Position numbers and translations under genes: made by a program. The notes below the pieces were generated by a model. The model searched no databases, had not been told where the DNA came from, and worked only from the letters and a program-made list of their open reading frames with translations. Below, piece after piece: positions 56,726 through 64,000 of a stretch of 64,000 nt of DNA. How positions within the stretch are numbered: position 1 is the stretch's first letter; each line of letters starts with the position of its first letter. Location of the stretch: positions 163,206,929-163,270,928 of the forward strand of contig JAYESD010000009.1 in assembly GCA_036927565.1 (NCBI GenBank), in the 5' to 3' direction. Source of the DNA: Tuctoria greenei (taxonomy: Eukaryota; Streptophyta; Magnoliopsida; Poales; Poaceae).

Positions 56726-56849
56726 GGACTCAAATCCTCTGCAGTAACTGCAGTGCAGTTACTGCAGCTGACAGGTGGGCCTCACGCTAGATGGCCCCAT
56801 CAGTCAACTACAGTAACTGCACTGTAGTTACTGCAGGCGATTTGGTTCC
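56726..56849. mobile_element. 124-bp MITE with inverted repeats, unit B only
   Basis: Flanked by GAGCAATAG at 56717-56725 and 56850-56858 (9 bp). The ends are inverted over about 42 bases: GGACTCAAATCCTCTGCAG at the left, and reading inwards from the right GGAACCAAATCGCCTGCAG, both followed by GTAACTGCAG-like blocks. Unit A has the empty site (about 25683-25691, with two substitutions). A 9-bp duplication suggests a Mutator-like MITE; 8 bp (hAT) cannot be excluded. Confidence 0.82.
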
Positions 56850-56958
56850 GAGCAATAGAAACAAGACATGAGCCCATAACTTGACAGAAATCCATACACT
56901 CGAAACAAGTTCTTTATTTCACATGGTTCACAATGAGGGGATCCTAGCTAACAAGCAG

Positions 56959-57321
56959 CTAGAGCTGCCTATTACAGCAGCAGAGGTTGCCTTCATAGGA
57001 GCCACCAAGGAAATAACCTTCTCTCTTGCACCGGGTGTCACAACTCAAAAACTTAATCGGATGGACCGAACATATTGGTTCAGTTTTGGTCTGCTGAAAC
57101 ACCATCGCCTCTTGTGGGATCGGTGACGACGGTGAAACTGGTGCCTCCTGTGCGTAGGCTGCATGCTCCACCACGTCAGTGCTCAAGGTTTATATTCATA
57201 TATATTTTCAGAAAAGAAAATTATTCTGAGAGATAAGAGCGACAGAAAGAGTTGTTGAATCACCTGAAGAGCAGAGGAGAACCACAATGGCCACTACTAT
57301 GACAAGCACCTTTCCCACCAT
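56959..57321 (-). CDS. Small secreted cysteine-rich peptide, two exons, copy B
   Basis: Exon 1 57321-57264, intron 57263-57159 (105 bp, GT..GCATGCAG), exon 2 57158-56959. It encodes 85 residues, identical to copy A except Leu for His at residue 15 and Ala for Gly at residue 20. The signal peptide here reads VIVVAIVVLLCSSAYA, an excellent cleavage context (A-x-A before QEAP), so copy B is probably closer to the ancestral form. By eye only three of 258 coding bases differ between copies. The six cysteines, SCDTRC and LCCCN, are identical. TATA at 57438-57445 and AATAAA (56913-56918) are retained. The MITE lies about 100 bp beyond the stop. Family uncertain; defensin-like is one possibility. Confidence 0.74.
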
Positions 57322-57437
57322 GGAATGGAATGTGGCCGCCATCATCCTCTCCACCTTTGTCCTCTAGCAGTACAATTCAATCGTTTCTATCTCAGTTACT
57401 CGATCTGTCAGAGTCCATTAGTTGGAGACATGTCAGC

Positions 57438-57445
57438 ATATATAG
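57438..57445 (-). promoter_or_regulatory. TATA box of the cysteine-rich peptide gene, copy B
   Basis: CACTATATATGC in gene orientation, about 120 bases upstream of the ATG, as in copy A. Confidence 0.55.
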
Positions 57446-57840
57446 TGCTGGTGACCTCATAAAAATGTACTGTATTTATTAGTGCTATTTAATTCATGCT
57501 AATTTATTTACATTTCCTCTATTTCAAGATATATAGTTGTGTGCGCTGTGAACGACGGTTGACTTGATGTTTGGATACACTAGATGAGTAATGTTCGTGA
57601 AAAGTGCCTTGCCTGCTACCATGGTACCGATCTCTCCCCTTCTCTCTCTTTCCGTTTGAGACATTTGCTTGACCAGATACTCCTTTATGAACCTAGATGA
57701 CACATCTAAACAAATTTATGAACCTGTCATGCATATTTACTCTTTTAATTTATCTGCTACTATATTTCCTCACAATAGCCAAAAATATAAGGAATCCCAT
57801 TGGCCAAAAATATAAAACTGTAATACCTAAACAAGTATTC

Positions 57841-59709
57841 TTTTTTTTTAACAAGAAGGCAGGAGGTCTGCCCGTTCATTAAGAAGAGTCAGAACAGTAC
57901 AGCCTAAGTGGAGACGTCTAAAGGCTGATGCAGACCCCAACCGGAGGCATACCTCCCAGTTGGAAAACACATACAAAAGAGGTTAAACAACCAGAAAACA
58001 CGACAGAGACAATAGGCGCCAGGCGCGAGGAATAGGACCACTAGTTTTCCTGAAAGAAGAGGTTGATCTTGTCGATTACTTTCCCCGCCACCTCTTCCGG
58101 AGAGGCATGTAGCTGCTGAAAGGTCCTTTGATTTCTCTCCTTCCATAAGAACCACCAAAAGAAGATTAAGATTCCAGCACGGATGCGCCGCAACTCTTCA
58201 GAACTAGTAGCCGTAAAGTCCTCAAGGGTTGTGGCAACAGACTCTTGGAGGGTCAAGGGGAGCGGGGGTTGCCACTGGGTTCGTTGAATGATCTGTTGCT
58301 AAGTCTGTTTAGAGAAGTCGCAGCCGAGCAGCATGTGGTCGATTCTTTCTGGGGAGTACAGACACAGCTTACAAGAGGGATCAACTGCAAATCTTTTTTT
58401 GTTCAGGTTATCCGTCGTCGATGCTTTGTTCTGAATCGCCAGCCACGAGAAGAATCGGCATTTGGGTTTTGTCCGAGCGGACCATAAACTGCAGGTGCTG
58501 ATAGTGGAAAAGGTTCCACTGAATTGCACCTTGTAGGCTGATTTAGTGGAGAATTGTCCCGATTGGGTCCATCTCCAGGAGATGACATCTCTTTCTCCGT
58601 TCAGTTGGATCGAGGAGATGGCTGCATAGAGTAGGATGAACTCGTCAAGGAGGTCCTCGGTGTTGATGGCGCGGAGATTCCGGAGCCAATTGAGGTTTGT
58701 GACCTCCTTTGCCACCGACCTGTGCTTGTTGTGCGCCTGACTATAAAGCTTTGGTGCTATCAGTTTTGGAGCCATGCCGTGCAGCCAATTTGCGTCCCAG
58801 AAAGGGGTGCATTGCCCGTCCCCTATCTGGATCGAGGTTGAGGCATAGAAGAAGTCTCGGTCTCATTGATCTTTGAGCTTGAGGAGGGTGTTTCCAAGGC
58901 CTATCTGGCGTGCTCCACCTGTGCACCAGCCATCTTAATCTAAGAGCACGTCCAAATTTTTCAAGATCCTTCAGACCTAGGCCTCCAAGTTTCTTCAGCG
59001 TGGTGCACTTGGACCACTTCACCAGACACCTACCACCAGAGGTTTGGTTTGGTCCATCCCCTTTCCACAAGAAGCTCCTTCGGTATCGATCAATTTGTTT
59101 GAGTGCCCACCTTGGTAATTTGAACACCATGAGGAAGTAAATGGGAATCGATGATAGTACTGACTTGATTAAGATGTCCATGCCCGAGTAGGAAAGCAAC
59201 TTTCTCTTCCACCCTGGCATTTTATCTACCACCCGCTGCACCAGAGGTTGTATGGCCACCCTCGAGTGTCTCTTGTAGTGGAGAGGGATGCCCAGGTAGG
59301 TAGGTAGGTAGTAGGGAGGTTCCTGACATTGACATGGTCTCCCAATGCAACCTCAAAATCCTTATCCCCACAAGCAATGGGGGAAGAACTCCGGCTTCTC
59401 CATGTTGACATGTAGCCCTGATGCATTTCCAAAGGTCTCAAGGATGTTCTTGGTGATCCACAATTCCTGTGCAGTGAGGCGGATGAACACAGCAGCGTCA
59501 TCTACATATAACAAAATCCTGAAGCTAAGGCAGTCTTTGTGGGTCGGGGAGAGGATACCGAGGTCCTGGGCTTTGTTGAAGATCCGGTGCAGTGGCTCCA
59601 TAGCTAGAAGGAATAGCATTGGTGAAAGGGGGTCCCCTTGCTGAACCCCTCGTGCATGAGCAATGAAGTTGCCAAGAATTCCATTAAGGATGAAAGCTGT
59701 GGAGGAAGT
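57841..59709 (-). pseudogene. L1-type LINE fragment, RT and zf-RVT region, copy B
   Basis: Poly(T) 57841-57849 marks the 3' tail. It contains the RT motifs (NFIAHARGVQQGDPLSPM, LLYVDDAAVF), the post-RT region (KRKLLSYSGMDILIKSV), a longer intact zf-RVT frame than copy A (58775-58299, with CRFFSWLAIQNKASTTDNL) and the C-terminal FFWWFLWKERN. It retains the segment at about 59205-59335 that is deleted in copy A, including a small (GGTA)-type run (AGGTAGGTAGGTAGGTAG). The 5' part is lost to the copia Y insertion. Confidence 0.87.
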
Positions 59710-60280
59710 TGTTAGTTGTGATCTCGGGGGTGACGTGGGAAACAACCATGCCCCGAGTCAAACTCCCCACGCGCCCTGATCGGGGGTGCAACAGACTCAG
59801 TTCTGTGCGGCCCCCTCTCGTACGCACTATAAAAACAGGGGACCGCCGGGGTGTGGACTCACAAGTTGAGTCCACATCCATAGGTCCCCAACAGTTCCTA
59901 ACCCTAACCGATGCTAAGCTAGCGTGGAACGAGGGGAAGAGCCGCACCTGTTTCACGGAGATCGCACTCTGCATCGTGCCGCCACTGCACCGACGACCTC
60001 CCTGCATCGACGATCACCCTGCGTCAATCTCTCTCCATCGACCATCCGTTTGAGCCCAATGGCATCAAACGGATCCACTGATGGTAACACTTATCTCTCA
60101 CTCTATAATTTTCTAAGCATCTTTTACATGTTCATATGATCTATCTGTGTGTCCTTAATTGATTGTTTGCATGAGTAATCAGATCATAGATGTTTAATTA
60201 TGCCTGTTAGATTAGATTAGACCTAAATTTATCTGATTAGATGTTCACAGTAATGATCCTAAGCACCATAAGAACTAACA
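59710..60280 (+). mobile_element. 5' LTR of copia element Y, copy B
   Basis: A 571-bp LTR with perfect termini TGTTAGTT and AACTAACA. TATA at about 59829, the hairpin TGTGGACTCA...TGAGTCCACA at 59852-59876, predicted first gag exon 60059-60083 (MASNGSTD), and primer site TGGCATCAGAGCC from 60282. The 3' LTR is beyond the window. Confidence 0.85.
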
Positions 60281-62297
60281 ATGGCATCAGAGCCGTGCTA
60301 TTGAAATCTAATCAGGTAATTAAGTCTTAATCAGATGAACTAAGTTCCTAATCATGTTTTAGTTTAGGCTAAGTCTCAGTTAGTTAAGTTTAATTTCAAT
60401 TAAGATTAATCTAGCGCAGAAATTATAAGGAGGGGAATCAAATTTTAGTTTCGGTTTCAACTAAGATTAAGAGATTAGACAAAAACTGAAACAAATTAAG
60501 ACAAATTGAGATTAAGAAGGGAAGACTTATCTAGATAAAAGGTGGCCTTAGGCCACCGAGTCCTCCTCAGAGCAAGGTTAGGACAAACCCTAACCCTAGC
60601 GCCTTCTTCCCCTTGATAGCGTCCAACCATTGAATCTCTCCCAACGGAGAGTCAATTGGCGGCACCATGGACTCAGGCGTTGCTCTAGGGTTTCGGGTCC
60701 AAGCCCAAACCCTAGTCACGCACAACATCGGCGGCCACTCGGAGACCTCCCACCGGCGGCACGACGTGCGCGCCATGGTGGATGTCGTTGGCCCGCTGAG
60801 TACCTGCAAGCATAAGCACTCAGACACTCAGAGCTCGCCGAGCTATGGTTAAGGGTCGAAACCCTAACCCTAGCCTCGGGTTTCCTTCGACGGCTAACCG
60901 CACGCACCACGACGATGACTGTGATGTGGCGGCGCCAGAAGTCCCCGCGACGGCGCAAGCCTCACCCCTCCGCTCAGACCCGATGCGACGCTCAGCGGCT
61001 TTCCCTCGACGGCGGCCGACCCAGTACCGTCGACCCCGGCGGAGAAGCACCATTGGTGCGTTTCACTCGCCGGAGCTGACAGCGTCGTGGCTCGACGGAG
61101 GTTGCCCGCCGGCGTCGCCTTAGCCTTGCTCGTCGCTCGCCGCTCCCTCGCCATTCTACTCGGCCTGAGGAGAGAGAAGGGGAGTGTCGAAATGAGCTAG
61201 GGTTACGAAACCCGCAGCGGCGAAGGCTTTTATACCGTCCGATATCGACGTGTGGCTGTTGGATCAGCGTCGGACGGCTCAGATCAACCTAAGTTAAAAT
61301 TCCCCATCAGATTGTGGCTGTTGGATCTGAATCCAACGGTCCTCAGCGCGTGCCGCCACCGCCTAAGGGTTAATGGGCCCTGAGCCCATGCGGGACGGCG
61401 CCATGGGCCAGTTGGGCTGCCCTTTTAAATTTCGGGATTTTTCCCGATTTATTAATGGGCTCCTTTCAGCTTTGGGGCAAATGCCCAGTGGGCTGCGCGT
61501 GTAAGAGTTTTTCCATTTTCTGATGGATTTTAATTAGTGGGCTGGGCCAAAATATCACTCAGTGGGCTGAATTCAGGGTTTAAGCCCATTTAGCTTTTAA
61601 AATGTTTTCTGATTTTCAGAATAAGTTAAAAAAATGGAAAATAAATTCCAGAAATTAGGAAAATGATTAGAAAATTAGTTAAACAGCTGGGAAATTTTCA
61701 GAAAATTTTGTGTGATGATTGTGTAATTTTGGTTGTATTATTTCTGTAATTTTAGGTAATTTTAAGTTATTCAGTGCATTTTCTCAGTTATTTAAATCCA
61801 ATTAATTGCATTAATTTTTTGCAATTAATTTCAGTAATTTAAGAAATTAAGTTTATTTTGCTTCCGCTGTTATTTAGGAGTAAATTTAAATAAGTAACCA
61901 ACATGAAAATTTAAATTTGCTGGAATTTTAAGAGTATATGTTTTGCATGGAAAATAAATAAGTAACCAAAGTGAAAATTTAATTTTGCCATGTTTTAAGT
62001 TTATTTCCAGTATATTTGCATTATATTGGGAATTTCTTCATGAATTTTAAGTATGTCTACATGGAAATTAGAGTAACCAATGTGAAATATTTCCATGTTA
62101 ATTAAGTTATTAAGTAAAGTGGAAATTAGAGTAACCAATGTGAAATATTTCCACGATTATTTAAGTGAAATGGTTTTGTTGAGTAACCAACGTGAAAGAC
62201 ATTTTATGCCATTTCTTGTTTAAGTGCAATTTTAAGTACATGCTTCTCATATGTTGTTTTAAGTCCTTTTCTAACCCCTATATTTTGTTTTATTAAG
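60084..62297 (+). other. Predicted 2.2-kb intron/leader of copia Y, copy B
   Basis: From donor G|GTAACA at 60083/60084 to acceptor TTTTATTAAG|GTGCC at 62297/62298. It contains the LTR end, the primer site, the antisense promoter-like block (about 60530-61568) and the AT-rich AGTAACCAA repeat region (61890-62190). This uninterrupted version shows the full organisation that Z disrupts in unit A. Confidence 0.5.
60530..61568 (-). promoter_or_regulatory. Antisense promoter-like block in copia Y leader, copy B
   Basis: Counterpart of 29240-30247. Minus strand: TGGGCY cluster (61568-61365), TATAAAAG (complement near 61230), AACCCTAG motifs, pyrimidine leader, and an open frame starting MARERRATSKAKATPAG (61154-60894). 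It carries a 15-30-bp insertion relative to copy A within that frame, so the frame itself is not conserved in length. Confidence 0.45.
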
Positions 62298-64000
62298 GTG
62301 CCTCAAATGTGGTAAATCTCATTGCCTCCATAGGGACCCCTACTGGTCATAACTATGGGACATGGAATGAGAGGCTCAGGATGAACTTAGCAATTGCAAA
62401 TCTTGACCTTTGCCTAAGAAAGGATTGACCTGTTGATCCTACAGCTCCCATTGCTCAGTTTGAGGAGACTGATGAGGAGTTTGGAGTAAGAAAGGAGGAG
62501 TACCTTAAGCTTAAGTAAAAGTACCCTAAGGATCTTGAGGCATGGGAGGAATCCAACAGAAAGTGCCTCATGGTCATTAAGGCCACCATTTCTAAGTCCA
62601 TAAGAGGAGCTATTCCTGACTGTGAGTTGGAAACTGAGTACCTTGCCAAGGTCAAAAGTCAGTACACAGGCTCCACTAAGACATTAGCAAGCACTCTCCT
62701 CAAAAGGCTTGTTAATGAAAGGTACACTGGTGGGGGTGTGAGAGATCACATCCTTAAGATGAGTAATTTAAATGCAAACCTCAAGACTCTTAACTTAGCC
62801 ATGCCAGATGAGATGCTTGTGCATTTAATCTTCATGTCTTTGCCCAAAGAATTTGAGGCATTTGTGATAAATTACAACTCTAAGGAAGATAGTTGGACTT
62901 TAGAGAAAGTCATGGCTATGTGCGTTCAGGAGGAGGAGCGGATAAGAGGTAAGGGTGGAGACTCCATTAACTTCACCAAAGGTAAGGGTAAGGGAAAGGC
63001 GAAGACCTACTTCACCTCTCCCAACCCACCATCTTTTAAGGTACATGGCTCCTCTTCTAAGGGCAAAGGGACAACTCCTCACCCTTTTGGTTCTAAGTTG
63101 AAATCAGATTAGTGCAAATTTTGCTTTGGACATCGCCAGAAGGACTGCATTGTTTTATTAAGTGGTGTGCTAAGAATGATAAGGATATTATCACTTTCGT
63201 AAATGAATCCCTGTACTTAGCTTATTCTCGATCTACTTGGTGGATTGACTCAGGTGCAATTGTGCACGTTTGTAATTCTATACAGGGGTTAAATACGATG
63301 AGGACTATAAGAAGGGGGGAATGGACCATCAAAGTCACTGATGGCCATGAAGCTGAAGTTGAAGCCATTGGAACTTATCCTCTTAGACTTAGTAGTGGTT
63401 TCATACTTAGACTTCATGATGTTCTTTATGTCCCTAGTTTAGAGAGGAATTTGATATCAGTGTCATGTCTGGATAATTGTGGGTTTGTTTGCCATTTTGG
63501 CGAGGACAAATGCTCTATTAGTTTGAATAATAAGATTGTGGGTCTTGCCTTGATACAAGACATGCTTTATCTATTGTCCACTCATGATAATGTCAATGCA
63601 TTAAGTAATGATCAAATTCCCGCTAAGAATGACATAAAAAGAAACAAGCGCAAAAGAATCGATTTTGAAACATCGTCGAAATTATGGCATTGTCGATTAT
63701 TCCATATTTCGAGGGAGAGGATCGAACACTTAGTATCTCAATCGATCTTACCCCACTTAGACTTTTCAGATTCAGAAGAATGCATTGATTGCATTAAAGG
63801 TAAGTTTGTTAAGACTATTAAGAAGAACGCCATACGCAGCACGGGAATTTTAGAAATTATTCACACGGACATTTGTGGTCCATTTCCCGTAGTCTCTGTA
63901 GACGGGTATGACTCATTCATAACGTTCATGGACGACTACACTCATTATGGTTACATTTATCCAATCAAGGAGCTATCCGAAGCATTGGATAAGTTTAAGA
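62298..64000 (+). pseudogene. Copia Y gag-protease-integrase, copy B, continues past window end
   Basis: After the predicted acceptor the frame reads GASNVVNLIASIGTPTG. Copy B has TGA at about 62427 (CGA in copy A), the shared TAA near 62515, an uninterrupted gag core 62570-63109 (MSLPKEFEAFVINYNSKED), then TAG for CAG at 63109 and a one-base loss near 63152 after the knuckle CKFCFGHRQKDC. Protease WWIDSGAIVHVC, GAIGTYPLRL-like sequence without the copy A stop, integrase zinc region and core start (IIHTDICGPFPVV) follow to the window end. Confidence 0.8.

Larger units (their letters stand above)
41917..63980. repeat. Duplication unit B (22,064 bp visible)
   Basis: The second copy of the stack in unit A, same orientation: CACTA, family-X X3, peptide gene, LINE, copia Y. 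It lacks the Tat and Z insertions and has a private 124-bp MITE, an expanded CACTA subterminal palindrome and a 25-base G run. The first 2.1 kb (41917-44026) has its unit A counterpart off the window. Confidence 0.88.

Overview
This 64-kb window looks like nuclear DNA from a grass (Poaceae), in a transposon-dense, probably heterochromatic region. The evidence is nested Ty3/Gypsy (Tat-type) and Ty1/Copia retrotransposons, CACTA (En/Spm) transposons with TTTGCGACGGC subterminal repeats, an L1-type LINE and large Gypsy-like LTRs beginning TGTAACACC. No bacterial-type operons, rRNA, tRNA or CRISPR were seen. Almost every long reading frame is transposon-derived and broken. The species cannot be named from sequence alone.

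Layout. (1) 1-4253: an LTR of a Gypsy-like family (family X), split by a related solo LTR (964-3744, target duplication GTCCC). (2) 4254-13063: a decayed minus-strand Tat-type Gypsy element with 5' LTR, gag, protease, RT, two RNase H domains, integrase, and the tail of an accessory ORF on the opposite strand. (3) 13064-30252 plus 39502-41916: unit A of a large duplication. In order it holds a CACTA element, a non-autonomous family-X retrotransposon, a small host-like gene, a LINE, and copia element Y. (4) 30253-39501: copia element Z with both LTRs and target duplication GGGCT, inserted in Y of unit A; its reverse transcriptase is deleted. (5) 41917-63980: unit B, a second copy of the same stack without the Tat and Z insertions but with its own 124-bp MITE. 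The junction between the units is at 41916/41917. Both units run off the window: A on the left, Y of B on the right.

The most interesting content is not in the transposons. Between the family-X element and the LINE, each unit carries a compact two-exon minus-strand gene (25792-26154 and 56959-57321). It encodes an approximately 85-residue secreted peptide with a signal peptide and six cysteines near the C-terminus. TATA box, splice sites, frame and AATAAA are kept in both copies. It appears to be a tandem pair of cysteine-rich peptide genes surviving inside a transposon island.

Other unusual points: copia Y seems to start gag inside its LTR and to splice over a roughly 2.2-kb intron that contains the primer-binding site and an antisense promoter-like block. 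The Tat LTR has its TATA box in the loop of a perfect hairpin. Many nonsense codons look like C-to-T decay of methylated sites. The insertion order can be read from the nesting: family X, then CACTA, LINE and Y (Y after LINE), then the duplication, then Tat, the family-X LTRs, Z and the MITE.
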